Origin: Basidiobolus meristosporus CBS 931.73
Taxonomy: Eukaryota; Basidiobolomycota; Basidiobolomycetes; Basidiobolales; Basidiobolaceae
Assembly (NCBI GenBank): GCA_002104905.1
Contig: MCFE01000001.1
Location: forward strand, 62,001 to 126,000
Reading direction: 5' to 3'
DNA: 64,000 nucleotides
A program made the position numbers and the translations under genes. Below the pieces are notes generated by a model. It made no database searches. It saw nothing but the letters and a program-made list of their open reading frames with translations, and was not told the DNA's origin. Below are positions 1 through 11,636 of this stretch, piece after piece; position 1 is the stretch's first letter, and every line of letters begins with the position of its first letter.

Positions 1-3000
1 AAGAACCTTGCAGTATTAATACTGGTGAAGATGATGAAGAGAAGATACTCTGTCTGCTTTGCAGCTTACCAGACAAGTATGAGCTACACATACTTTCTTT
101 TGATAGCAGACAAAATGAACTAACCTTAGACTATATTAAAGGAAGACTTCTCCATGAAGAACACAGATGTAATAATTAAGCAGAGAAAATTGACATAAAA
201 CTTGATTTGCCTCAGAAAGGCACACAGAAATAATGGCAACAACAAAACCAAAGAAAACCTGCTTGCTGTATCTACTGAAAGAAGCCAGGGCACTGGGCAA
301 AAGAATGCAAGAGCCAAGCAGACAAAAAACAGAAACTAGAGCAGGCAATCAATACAACTATAGATGAGCACTTATTTGTAGCAGCACATGATATTACTAG
401 TAATCAAAGTAGTGAACAGTATAAGTACTCCAGAGCATCACAGCATATTTGCAATATAATAGAGTTGCTCAGCAACTCAAAGACTATTCCAGTAAAAAAG
501 TTTATCTGGGAGACAACTCTGCACTGAAAGCTACTGGTTGTGGGTATTTGCTGATAAATATGAGTGACATCTCAGGGGCAACAACAGTAAACTGACTGAC
601 ATAATATATGTGCCTTGAATAGCTAAGAACTTACTCTCAGTTGGTAAAGCAACTACTCAGTAATTGGAATTTGTCTGTACTAAGCTAGGCTGCTTAATAT
701 TGAGTGAAAATGGGCAAATATTAGCTTTGGGAATCCAAGATTGCAATATTTACAAGTTACAATGCAATATTACTCTACCTGAGCAAGTCAGCATTGCTGA
801 AACTAATGAAATTAACTGGGAGACTTGGCACAGGAGGCTAATGCACATTGGAGAACAGAGAATGAACCAATTGGTAATAAATCAGCTTGTTTTGGGCCAA
901 AGCTACTCAATACCAATCAAATTAAGTGTCTTTAAGGAAAGTTCATATGGGAAACCAGATTGGCAATGTTTCAGGAGCTCAACAGGCAATAGTTCCCCAA
1001 AAATACTGGCTATTTTGCACGCACACATGTGTGGGCCCATGAAAAAACCCACCTTTGAAGCTAAGAGATACTTTATGGCGTTCAATGATGACAAGACACA
1101 ATATACATGGGTGTACTTCCACAAAACAAAGACTGAGTCTTGAGAGACATTCAAGCACTTAAGAGCATGGCAGAAATAAAAATTGGCATAAATTGAAGCT
1201 ATGTTAAAGAAACAATGGACAGGAATACTGTTCTAAGAAGTTTGCCATGTAGTGCTTAACAACTGTTGTACTTCAACAAACTACTGTTCTACATACTCTG
1301 CAGAAAAAAAGGAGTAACAAAACATGCAAATAGAATAATAGTACAGATGGGAGGATCTATATTACATGATTGAGGAATAGACTACAGGTTTTTGGCTGAA
1401 TCTGTTGCCACTGCAGTATACAGCAAAAATAGTTGCTGAACAACAGCACTACATGATTCTGCACCCTTTGAAGCTTATACAGGCAAAATCCTGACCTCCA
1501 GCAACTCCAAATCTTTGGCAGCAATTTATTCTATCACATTCCTGTCAAAAAAAGCCCATGGCTGGAACCAAAGCGCAACAAAGGGATCTTTTGTGGGTAT
1601 TGTGAAGGTAATAAAGGATATAGAGTCCATAATGGAAGAATTCAAAAGCTGATCAAGTGCAGGGACATTATGTTGGGGGGAATTTGGATCAGAAAGTCAC
1701 GGATATCATTGGTCAGCTGCCTGATGAACCAATCAACACTAATGAAGAAGATACATACCAAATTCAGCCAGATATGGAAGATAATTCTAACAGTTCCAGA
1801 TCAGAGCAGATTATCCCAGTTAGGAGATGTACCAGAGTAAGAAATGCCCCTAGGTCCTGGAGGCAGACATCCAATGATCATGAAGAAGCTTATCTTGCCT
1901 TATGTGCCCAACCTCAAAATCTGGAAAAGGCAATGCAAAGTCCAGATGCTGCTATATGGCAATAAGCTGTGCAGGAGGAGTACTAATCATTGAACAGGGT
2001 AAAAATATGGGAACTGGTTGATTTACCAAATGGCAGAAAGCCAATAGGTTGTAGATGAATCTACAAGATCAAGATAACATCAATGGTACTATTCATAAGT
2101 TCAAGGCCCATTTAGTGGCTAAGGGTTATTCCCAGTTCTGGGGACTAGAGTTTAAGGAAGTAGTTGCTCCAGTTACCAAGTTTAACTTTGTGAGGACAGT
2201 TGTAGCCCTGGGATCTGTACCCAGTCTGGATCTGCACCAAATGGAGGTCAAAACAGCATTTCTAAGTGGGAACCTGCACAAAACTATATATATGAAGCAA
2301 TCAAAAGGCACTACCAACCCAAAGGTCCCTATAAGGTGTGCAGACTCAGAAAATTGTTGTGTGGACTTAAACAGGCACCTTGAGCATGGTATAGCAAGAT
2401 TGATACATATCTAGAGGAGATTAGGTTTATATGTAGCACTACAGATTACAGTAAATAAGTGAAATTGTCTAAAATGGGTATGAGCATCCTAGTCCTTTAT
2501 GTGGACAACCTAATAATAGTTGCAAGTGACCAGGAGGCACTTAAATAGACAAAATTGAAACCTCTCAGAAATTTGAGATGAAACATCTTGGGAAGTTGGG
2601 CTATTTTCTTTAAATTGAAGTCAAATTTGATAAATGTATGCAAAAAACTGTGCTGCATCAGTCTAAGTAAATCAAGGACATTCTTAGATGCTTCAAAATG
2701 GAAAATTACAAGCTTGCAGCAACCCTCATGGACAATAACCTGAATTTGGGCAAATATCAGCCAGTATTAGTTGAAAACAGCCCTGATAACTGTCTACATG
2801 TCAAGATATTGTAGTGGCAGTAGAAATACTCATTCAATATATGCAAAATTATGGATTAGATCAAATTACAGCAGTTAAGCAGATTTTTGAATATCTATAA
2901 GGTATCATAAACATGCTGTCAGAATACTCTGGAGCAGCTAATAGACAAAAATCTGATGGCTTTAGTGATTCAGATTGGGATAGGGATCTGATTGATAGAT

Positions 3001-3190
3001 GCTCTACCATTGGGTATGCATTTCTATATGCTTGTGCAGCTATCTTCTGGGGTTGTAAGAAACAACCAACAGTGGCACTCCCACTACTGAGGCAGAGTAT
3101 ATGGCTTCTTGTCAAGTAACTAATGAGGCTATATGGTTGCCAAAATTATTTGAAGAGTTGGGTTTTAATTTAGATGAACAAACATATATT
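1..3190 (+). mobile_element. Decayed Ty1/copia retrotransposon (Copia-A copy 1), 5' end outside window
   Basis: A copia polyprotein can be followed on the + strand through many stops and frameshifts. At 1-180 a gag segment reads like the UBN2 region (SLPDKYELHIL, then GRLLHEEHR). A zinc knuckle lies near 255-310, where the second Cys is replaced by a TGA stop, followed by KKPGHWAKEC. The GAG_pre-integrase domain is at 664-1143 (WHRRLMHIG). The integrase/RT linker is at 1657-1965 (ALCAQPQNLEKAMQSPD). Reverse transcriptase begins near 2055-2414 (VAKGYSQ, then QMEVKTAFLSGNL) and RNase H near 2913-3119 (SDSDWDRDLIDRCST). RNase H stops abruptly at the LTR-like sequence near 3,190, so about 80 C-terminal residues are deleted. 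There is no CG dinucleotide in the first 1,019 bases. The element cannot be functional. Confidence 0.9.
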
Positions 3191-3560
3191 TATGGCTGAA
3201 ATATTGTCTATTTGGTATCAGTCAGCAGCTAAAAATTTACTTAACAGCTCTGAATTATTATCAGTTACTGTATGACTCATTTGCACCCTAACACTGCTTC
3301 TTCCTTTCAGATATATGATCTTATGAATGCTTCCCTATAGTCAGGATTAAAATAGTACTTTGACCAAGCATTTTGTATTAAACTTGAAACTGCCACAATG
3401 TGCTCCTGAATGTTGAGAAGCTCTCCTAACTTAGTGCTTAGAGTTGTACTACTTCTACAAAGGTATAAATACTGAGCTCCTTAATGAAAAAATAATAGAT
3501 CCACTAATATCACTTTTACTTGATAAGTTCCTTGAGTCCTAACCACTTCATAAATTGCAA
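3191..3560 (+). repeat. 3' LTR remnant of Copia-A copy 1
   Basis: Sequence starting GGCTGAAATATTGTCTATTT matches, in the same order relative to RNase H, the sequence that follows the polypurine tract of Copia-A copy 2 (reverse strand from 14,482: TGTTGAAATATTAGACTATT, then a shared CAGCAGCTAA-type stretch). Another copy lies at about 13,850-14,200 on +. A TATA-like motif (GGTATAAATACTG) occurs near 3,460. The boundaries are approximate because the copies are heavily diverged. Confidence 0.6.
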
Positions 3561-4150
3561 TAGTTAGGTCAGCTCAAATTAATTCAGAGCTCATTAGGAT
3601 TATTAGAATGCATTCCAACTCTTGACAAATGCTTGCTAGTCCACTATCAAGTATTTAACTTTATTTTGCAGTAAAATCAGTAAAGCACTGATGCAGTCCC
3701 ATTATAAATCTGTGACTATGGTCAATAAATCCAAGCTGCCAGCATTATGACAGATACATTGCAGGATCTTGACAACTTATATGGATTTGATTAACCTGCA
3801 TGACCAAATCGGTTTTTGATTGGGATACCTTTGGCATTAAAAAGTTAAGCAGCCTATTACATGGGTATTTATTAAGTGAGACATAGTTGGGTTGAATGCA
3901 CCATGTTACTACTTTGAATGGAACAACTTGACTAAAGTATGCTAGGTATCACCTAGGTGCAGGTCAACTTCTGCACCTCTTAATAGAGGACTCTTGTCAA
4001 CAAGAATCAGTGTTGACCAATAACAAGGACTATACTATTACAGCAAAAAGGAATATATTGGCTGTGCACAATATTGCATTTATCAGATGGTACAAAGGCA
4101 TTAGTGGCAGAATTATTAGCATTTAGGCATGTGTTTGCAAGAGATTTATA
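3561..4150 (+). repeat. Family U remnants: tail of one copy, then head of another
   Basis: Positions 3,560-3,790 resemble the downstream part of family U seen at 10,770-11,110 and 11,890-12,210 (shared block around TTTGGCAGTAAAA, then CTGCTAGxATxATG). Positions 3,825-4,150 resemble the upstream part seen at 10,155-10,480 (shared ATTAAxAAGxTAAGCAGC and GTCAACTTCTGCACC). No open frame survives. The second copy ends where MITE-like sequence starts at about 4,150. Confidence 0.5.
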
Positions 4151-5380
4151 CAAATTGTTCTGATACTTAGTGCCACATTGTGCCATGAGTGCCAAGTACT
4201 ACCAGAGAGCCGTAGCAGACCTGTACATTGCCATTCAATGTGAAACCTCACTCAGCATCTTCATGCAAAGTAGCCCTGGTGTCTCACCTGTTGCACTGGA
4301 GAAACTCTATTCTTTGATCTTGTTGTATCCAAGTGAGAAGTGTAATTAAACACTTGAGCAATGTAACTGTGCCAAAGGGAAAATTCAATGCAGAATCTTA
4401 GGTTTGAGACAGAGTGGTAGAAATATTACCAGATAAATTCTGGTTTAACATTGGTCCTGGATTTTGCTGTGTTTGGCAATAAAGGTAATTGAAATGGCTG
4501 GCTATGCTTGCTAGACTTAAGGTTCTTGGAAGTGCTAGGTATACTAGGCTTGAGCAGAAGCTAGAATATTAATGTTGAACCATATTTTTGCTCAGATACA
4601 GTTTGAATTTTGTTAAGAAACATACTAAACCAAGAGGCGCAGTAAGCTTTATTTATACTTCTTGGATCCAAAAGAATTAGTAAGTGCCAAGCAACTAGAT
4701 TAATTAGAGTTTCAATGGGTCTTGATGGGTGCATAAGATAAATGAGAATTGTATCATCATATCTGCTGATGTCCTGGTAACTGCCATGTGGTTGGATAGA
4801 TATTAGGTGACTATTCACTTAGTAATGCTTTAGCAGATGAGTTGATAACATAATGACTGCATGAAATTGCCAAGGTTTGATATCTAAAAATAGATTCCAA
4901 GGCAGGAACAAGTAAACAATAACTGGGACTTCTTATGCATTTACTGGGGAAAATCAGTCAGATTACTAGATTTTCTAATTGAGTCAAATTTGGTAAGTTT
5001 GAAGTGTTTGTGTACAGCATATCTATATCTTGGGATCAATGTTGGGGACCATTGGTATTTGCATACGAGGATTGAAGATATGCATGTGGGACTGAATAAC
5101 TCTGACACTTTGAATTTGGTTCAAAAACCCAGTAACTTGTCACTCAAGTGTAAAGCGCTAACTTAGTTGACTGATACTCTCTGTCACCATAAGTGCTTTA
5201 CATATGGTTCACTACAGGCCCAATGTCTAAATAAAGTGCCAGATAGCTCCAGTGGACCAAGATAGTGCCATGCATTTTTATAACAAGTTACAAACCTCTG
5301 GAGGTATATTTAGAGAATGTTCACTGTTTGATCATTTTTTGGATCAATGCTGTGCATTATGAGCAAGAGCACAGTGCAAA
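4150..5380 (+). mobile_element. Decayed hairpin MITE split by a gypsy solo LTR
   Basis: Positions 4,150-4,326 match the outer and middle left arm of the intact MITE at 19,918-20,649 (TAGTGCCACATTGTGCCATG, then CATCTTCATGCAAAG). Positions 5,017-5,370 continue with the inner left arm (GATCAATGTTGG, CTCTGACACTTTGAAT) and the inner right arm (CAGTGGACCAAGATAGTGCC). The interruption at 4,327-5,016 is a G1 LTR. The outer right arm is not recognisable. Confidence 0.65.
4327..5016 (-). repeat. Solo LTR of gypsy family G1
   Basis: About 690 bp, read on the - strand, align with the LTRs at 19,182-19,876 (+) and 39,708-40,404 (-). All three begin with TGT and share a block around AACTTACCAAATTTG / TTAGCCAATTT, a TTTATACTT(C/T)TTGGAT block (plus-strand reading) and a terminal CACTT(T/C)TC segment. 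No gag or pol flanks it, so it is a solo LTR. It sits inside MITE sequence that continues on both sides. I could not identify a clear target duplication. Confidence 0.65.
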
Positions 5381-5559
5381 TGAAGGGATCTAATTGGTAC
5401 TACCCTACAAGAAATTATTGTTATAATCCTGTCAAAAGGCCATCACAGACTCAAAGTTGTGTGACTAAGAAGTATTGATCTCATCAAGACACTGTGCAGA
5501 GACCGTTGAGAAATAATTGCACCCCAAATTTACAAAAACTTGGCCATAATCTCTCATTG
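5381..5559. other. Unassigned AT-rich sequence
   Basis: No open frame, repeat match or signal I can support. It lies between MITE-like sequence and the 3' flank of the coiled-coil gene of the CACTA-like element. The left terminus of that element may lie here but is not resolved. Confidence 0.4.
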
Positions 5560-5739
5560 CAACAGTATATTGGTAGCTTTTGATTGATTCCCTGCCAATT
5601 TGCTCACTTTCTGATCCCAGACATTCAATCACCTCCTAAACTTGTCTACATTGATTGGCTGGTGCCTCTTTGGCACTCTCCTTACTTTCTGACTCAATTG
5701 TTTCTCTTACTCTTTATGCATACAAAGTGATTCATTTTT

Positions 5740-7743
5740 GCGGAAACTTCAGTCGCACCTCAGCTGCCTATTGGATTGACCTAAATAAGTCCCTGTACCC
5801 TACACCAACACAGAGCCCAGCCCCACATTCAACAAGTAACTCCATTAAAAACCAACACTCAATAAGTATTTCTGCTGCAATGCTCACTTTGCATGACTCA
5901 GGTAGGAACTCAACAGCTTTATGCCACTGTTCATTCACTGGTTTCCACATGTACTGGTCTTCAGCTGGTACTACAAGGTCTATCATCTCATCTGCCAGTC
6001 TTCACAATGGATCCTTGGAACATTCAAGTGCATTTTCTTAAGCACTGCTCTTGAAGATATGTTGCAAGCTCTTAGTGTGCCAACTAATGTTGCACAATTC
6101 CACTGAAGGTATTGTGATAATCTCTTGAGTCCTTGATGTTGTATCCTTGTCTGTCAGTGGGATCTCCACTCTGTCAACAATGGTGGATGTGGAGGCTGTG
6201 GTAGACAAATTGCCTTTCTCTGCAAACTAATTTACTTTGGTGGAGTGTAGCTCCACTGCCTGTACTTCCAACTCCTGAGAAAGCAGTTGTTTTTTGTTAG
6301 TAACTCTCTTTGTCTATGATGGGATTCAGGCTGTGCTGGGCTTGAGGTATAAATTGCAAGAACTGCAGTTTTTTTTCATGCTTCCCCGCAACAGACTTGG
6401 GTATGCATATTTCCCTTTACCTTTTCCTTTATCACTGCTGGGCCATTCACTGCTACTTTGTCTGAGTGCTTTTTATAGTGAACTACAGTTTCTCCTAGAT
6501 GCATTTTACTCTGACACATTTGTTTTGGCCTGCTTGTCCCTTGCTGACACTCTTCTGGCAGCCTGGCATTTTGTTACTGCTTGTTTTGAACTTTCAGCCA
6601 TAAGTGTGATGGGCTCCTGAGAAAGCTGCTTGTTTTTATTGCTGGGCAGTCCTTCCCTGATCCTCTGACTGAGTGCTTCTTGAGTGGCACTATGCTTTTT
6701 CCCTGATGAATATTGTGCTGGCACATTCATGTCTGCCTGCTTGGCCCTTATTGGCACTCTTTGAGCTACCTGATGTCTCTTTGACACTTGTTTGGAGCTT
6801 TTGGCCCTGTAACATGCTCTTGGGGAAGTCACTGGTTTTTAGCCATGGCACCCTTGTTCTTCTGCCTTTTATAGTTTCTGCTATTTTAAGCTACTTTTGT
6901 GGCATACCAATGCTGGCTCAAAATCCATCTGTACATTTGAATCCAGGATAATGCTAATGGATCACGTCAAGTGTATTCTGCTTGGCCTTGAGTTCCTGAT
7001 GGTCCCATGGTATGCCAGCCTTCTGACAACCTCTTGAATATTAGCCCACTCATCATTATAGCACTCAATGGCCTCATGGATCTTCAATGTCTTTTGATTT
7101 TTAGGCTTTGGTATAAGCTCCACATTGTCTCCCTCCCATGCTATGATAAGCTTTTTGGTGTGACTTACCTTTGGGCACTGTTGTTGTTCTTCAAAGACTG
7201 TATAATGTTCCTCTGTTGTTACATTGAGAAATGGCTCATTTTTGGCTGTGACATTGAGCTTCTTGAGTTCCTTCTTTGCAGCAAAGATACAGCATTCTCT
7301 ACCTGGTATATTGAATGCTCTATACATATTATCTACTCATTCTGTTTCTGGACTATTTTCTGATTTCCCTGGGCCAGCACATCTATCCTACAAATCACTG
7401 CACCTAACTGCTTCTTTAATGCTTTGGTATGAGTTGGCAACATAGTTGCTAATATGGGTGGTGATGTTATGACAGCCACTTGATGGTCATCAACTAAATG
7501 TACAGCATTTACTACACTCTTATCTGCCATAGCATTATGGTTGGCTTTTGGCTCCACAGAGATTTTCAGTTGCCTACTTGACTGAGAGACTGAGGAGTCT
7601 GTGTTATTACCTTCAATGGGCACACTGCAAACATGGCCTTTTTTGGATGTAGCCCTGCTTAATGCACTGAATGTCAAAGCAAGCTGTTGTCCAATGGTTC
7701 TTCTGCTGCTCTCAGCAGTGGGGTGTAGCTGAGAACCAGACAT
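5740..7743 (-). pseudogene. Uncharacterised coiled-coil protein of the CACTA-like element (copy 1)
   Basis: I do not recognise this protein. Fragments on the - strand run from a start at 7,743 (MSGSQLHPTAESS): a Ser/Thr-rich N-terminus, a heptad-like segment (KALKKQLGAVICRIDVLAQG), a central domain with AWEGDNVELIPKPKNQK (near 7,125) and an Arg/Lys/Gln-rich section at 6,506-6,832 with two degenerate repeats (SKQAVTKCQAARRV and SKQVSKRHQVAQRV). The C-terminal domain at 5,768-5,986 contains PVNEQWHKAVEFLPE. The same order of segments is found at 34,575-36,574 on +. Frameshifts and stops break it in at least four places. Opposite orientation to a Tnp2 transposase suggests a transposition accessory or DNA-binding protein; this is inference only. 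Confidence 0.6.
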
Positions 7744-7879
7744 TTTTACTTTATTTTTGGCAGCATATATACAGAAGTGAATCAAATCAAAGGGGACATA
7801 GTGTTATATACAAATGGGTATGTGGTGCCATAGCTTTGTTAATAATGCTTACTATGGTGGGTCATCATTGAATCTTACA

Positions 7880-9600
7880 TTCATGTAGGTACAATGTCAC
7901 AAATACAAGACTGTCTTAAATTCAAATGATTACTGACCAAAAGGTGTTTTGATAGCATTTTGTTCCAGAAGGTCAAATTGTTTGCCCCATGGACAGGACT
8001 ATTTAATTCAATGCTGTGAGAGAAGAGAAAAAGACCATATAGCTATTGTAGCAAGCCACTCAGCCATAAAGCATGCAGACAGCATAGGAAGTACTACCAT
8101 AATGACGGCTGGTGTTTTGCCACATAAGTCATATCTGACCATTCATCAGTCACTACTGTACCAACATTATCTTGCAGGGGAGTGCATACGCCTATATTGG
8201 CACTTGTCCATCTTTGTAACCTTGTGCAAACTGAGTCAGATGAGTTTGTGATGTCTTTAGGCTCACCACAGCCTTCTGAATATGGCACACAGAGTGATAA
8301 CTCTGGCAAAGAAGGCTCACTGATGGATTGTGAGCCTATCTCCCCTGACAACAGTACCATGCATGAGCATGGTCAAGTCCCAATATTCAATGAGACAACA
8401 CCTGTTCAAACAAATGCCAAGGATACTTTAGTGAGCCATGTGAGCACAGTGATCTATCTACTTGTGATCAATGTAGTGTTGTGGCTAGAGAAGTGGCACA
8501 TTTCCACTAATATCAGTAATGGGGGCTTTGAGGATTTACTACTATTTCATGCCAAAGTCATTCCAGGATGCAACTTACCTTATACATGATAAAAGTGGTC
8601 AACCATCATGTGGCTGGCAAGATATAACCCAGAGACTCTGCTAATTTCAGCATGTGTTGACAGTTGCATAGCATTCACATCAAAAAATGACACCTTTGCA
8701 ACATGTCCAAATTGTTGGGAATTCACCACCATTGCGGGAAAACATTGTTCACACTCTAGATATATTGCAATAATGCCCTGTCTAAAGAAGTTAATACAGT
8801 CCAACAAATATTGGAAAGCTATAAAGTACTGCACTCAATATCTATCAAGTACAAATATATCCTATATATTTAATGGCAAGCATTACAAATAGCCAAGAAG
8901 CAGGGGCTACCTCAAAGGTATGTATTATCATGCCTTTGTCTTAGCACTTGATGGATTCTCATTAAACAGGTACTCTATCACGGAATTCTGCTGGCCACTG
9001 ATTCTCATCCACCTGAATCTCCAACCTATCTTACGGTATCAGAGCAATAATCTGATGGTAGTCTCACCGGTAACTGGGCCAAATCACTGTTCAACCTTGA
9101 TAGCTACCTGTATCCATTGCCCAATGAATTTTGTATGCTTTCCAGCAGGATAACAGTAAGTGGCCATCATGTCAAAGTGCATTTTACTTTCTGCATTGGA
9201 GATACCCCAGCCATCAGCAAGATAGACAGCTTTTCTAGGCACAATGCATGGTATTGCTGTCAAATGTGCAAGATCCAGGAGATTTTCTCCATATCTCACA
9301 TGCATTATTATTATCCAAACATCAACACTAAGAACATCATCTTCCCACAGAGAGAACATACAGAAGTCAACATACAATTGCAGCAAAGTAGGCAAGCTAT
9401 AAGCCATTGGCTGGAATAGGGAATCTGTTAGAAACCAGAGACACTTAAGATAGTTAGGTTCAAGCATAAGCTTTCCACTGGGAGCAATATATTTGCATTT
9501 CAACAATATCCCTAAACCAATGACCAAGTTGCGTATGGAGTATTTCAAGCTAAATGAACCCTTTGAGACACCAAAGAAATTTGAAAAAATTAGCAAGATA
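7880..9600 (+). pseudogene. Tnp2-family (CACTA/Plavaka-like) transposase, decayed copy 1
   Basis: Segments in order match the architecture of Tnp2-type transposases. A degenerate N-terminal zinc-finger region lies near 7,990-8,110 (better preserved in copy 2). Then come NGGFEDLLLF and IPGCNLPYT near 8,520-8,580, a Cys cluster SACVDSC..FATCPNC (8,640-8,720) with a RYIAIMPCLKKLIQS stretch, and the core LALDGFSLNRYS..CWPLILIHLNL (8,938-9,030). GDTPAISKIDSFSRHNAWYC then HMHYYYPNI follow at 9,200-9,320. Stops and frameshifts occur between nearly all blocks. The 31,060-29,594 copy gives the same protein with different lesions, so the ancestral protein could be inferred by comparison. Confidence 0.75.
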
Positions 9601-9939
9601 TTACAGAGTATCTGATACCCTAAGCACCTCTCATGGGCTCCAATCAGTATTCATATGCATATGAAACAATGTAAATGTCAGGACTAGATGAAATGGATAT
9701 GTATTTATTCAAGGGGTGTTCTGAAGCCATTTCCACCAAGTGTGAATTGGAAGTATTGTAAGTTTTATATGGATATTGTAGGAATATTTATCCAGAAGCA
9801 GATCACCAATGTCAACTGGACACATCAACAGTTGTTGTGCCAAGAGTCTGTAATGGGATTTGAGCGGCTTTACTACAAACACAAACTTGAACACATGGAT
9901 CTCTGCTGCTACTGTATCCATTCTTGACTCCATCTTGCT

Positions 9940-11110
9940 TGGTGTGAGGAGAATATTAGGCCTTGTTTCACCTTTTGGGAGTTTTCTATAGAGCAGATGT
10001 GTGGGAAGATAGGACAACAAGTCAAGTTGCAGGTACCACTAAATCCCAATCCCATCAAAAATATTACCTTTGAGTCCATGATGGATGTGATGAAAAGGTA
10101 AATGGAGGACAGCCAGGAAGATTTGGAAAATACCAAGGACAAATATGCACATAAAGACACCTATACCTATGGAATTAAGAAGCTAAGCAGCACCAATGCA
10201 AAGATATTTAGTTAAGTAATGCAAAGTTGGGTTAGGTGCAACAAGCAACACATTTTTATTAAGAAAGCTACCAAATTATGCTGGGTTTCTTTTGGTCACA
10301 AGTCAACTTCTGCACCAATTGACAAGGAATTCACACAAACAAGAGCCAGAGCACACCTATAAGGGGGACTAGAATCCAGCAGGAAGAAGGAATATATTGG
10401 CTAAATCCAAAAATCTCTTTGCAGATATTCAGGAGGTATTTGTGGCAGAAGTGGCAGCAACCAAGCATTTGTTTGCAAGATGTATACATTACCAGTGGTA
10501 CAAGGTATATGGCTACTTTGCAAGTATTATACTAAAAAGCCATAGAGTTGAGGTAATAAAAATATGTCAATTGTGGCAGGTGTGTGTGTTTGCGGAGGTT
10601 AGTATGCAGGAGACCATAGTATTTTGATTCAATCTATATGTGGAATACACAAGGTAGTAGTGGGTAAGCAACTACAGAGGGGTGATTCTGTAGTGCAATA
10701 TATGAATTGTACAAGGGGAGGTAGAAAAAGGAAAAACCATTTGGTAAATTGGTTCAGCAGCATTTTATAAAACTATCTTTAGGCCACCATACGGCCATAT
10801 TAATGCCATCAGAGACTTGCAATGTGGCCTTCAAGACACTGTCAAGTTTATTCCTATACCAGGCAATTGGATGTACTGGCTGGTTAGATCTGTTCCAAAT
10901 TGTTGTACAGTGCACCAAGACTGCAACAATGCCATACAATTACAGCTACAGCACTAATCAGACCCTGTCAAGTCTTATAACTTTATTTGGCAGTAAAATT
11001 AGCTAGATACCATTGTGAGCCTGTCAAAAGATTGTTAAGAGAGTTATTAATTCTGAGCTGCTAGTATTATGATGGTATGCCAATGGGATCCTGATGGCTT
11101 CTCTGCATTG
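9940..11110 (+). repeat. Family U repeat with a broken, unrecognised reading frame (best copy on +)
   Basis: I do not recognise this family. Readable segments on + include NITFESMMDVMKR (near 10,060), DTYTYGIKKLSSTNAKIF (10,158-10,211), LFADIQEVFVAEVAATKHLF (10,415-10,474) and IQSICGIHKVVVGKQL..GDSVVQYMNCTRGGRKRK (10,630-10,735, shifted frame). A second copy on - (21,260-21,955) has the same segments with different lesions, so selection once kept the frame. The last segment, an IV.LIQSICGI..VVVGKLI.RGDSTV pattern followed by a basic GGRKRK tail, resembles the N-terminal helix-turn-helix of Tc1/mariner-like transposases, but no DDE core was found. Confidence 0.5.
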
Positions 11111-11134
11111 GATTCACCTGCAAGAACAACACAT

Positions 11135-11636
11135 TTTTTATAGGAACTCAATGCTCATGATACTCTGAATCTAGGCCCAAAGGTTTGTAATTTGTCACAA
11201 AAATGCGTGGTACTATGTTGGTCCACTGGTACCATCTTGCTCTATGAGTGCTTTGTACAGGTTTTACTCAAAGGATAAAACTTAAGCATGGTTCCAGATA
11301 TGAACAGCAGACCAAGTTAGTGCTATATCATTTTTGGGGCATATTACCAACTACTGCAGCTATATTCAGAGTGTCACAAGTCTTAAGTTCTAAATGCACA
11401 TCAGTAGTCCTTCTATTCTCTTACACATGGTCCCCAACATTGGTACCAAAGAAGAGGTCAAAAGGTGGATATCTTCCAGCACTGTAGATGGAGCTCAGTG
11501 GCTGCTTTGCATGAAGATGCAGAATTATACATGACAACATATGGTCAGGTATAGGTGTACTTTGTCTCTCTGCCAGGCTATGGCATTGTTTGGCACTCAT
11601 GGCTCAGTGCAGCACCATGCAATGAACCAAGTCTAT
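11135..11636 (+). mobile_element. Truncated hairpin MITE copy
   Basis: The inner left arm (GATACTCTGAATCTAGGC, GGTCCACTGGTACCATCT) and most of the right arm (AACATTGGTACCAAAGAAG, GCTGCTTTGCATGAAGATGC, TTTGGCACTCATGGCTCA) of the MITE at 19,918-20,649 are recognisable. The right end reads GAACCAAGTCT at 11,626-11,636, close to the intact GAACAAGTCT terminus. The outer left arm is missing; it abuts family U sequence. Confidence 0.65.

Larger units (their letters stand above)
5560..9718. mobile_element. CACTA/Plavaka-like DNA transposon, copy 1 (two divergent genes)
   Basis: Two decayed genes diverge from about 7,790-7,880: an unrecognised coiled-coil protein on - and a Tnp2-family transposase on +. 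The same pair in the same divergent arrangement, in reverse orientation, occurs at 29,594-36,813, so the pair is one mobile unit. The proposed right terminus is at 9,695-9,718, whose inward-reading strand starts CACCCCTTGAATAAATACAT. A closely similar end (CCACCTGAATAAGTACATAT) lies at 36,790-36,811 on the other flank of copy 2, which is what terminal inverted repeats would look like. The left end near 5,560 is approximate. Confidence 0.65.

Noticed and set aside
9084-9596. 170-residue - strand frame
   Set aside because: Shadow of the Tnp2 transposase: the + strand of the same bases gives the conserved GDTPAISKIDSFS block.
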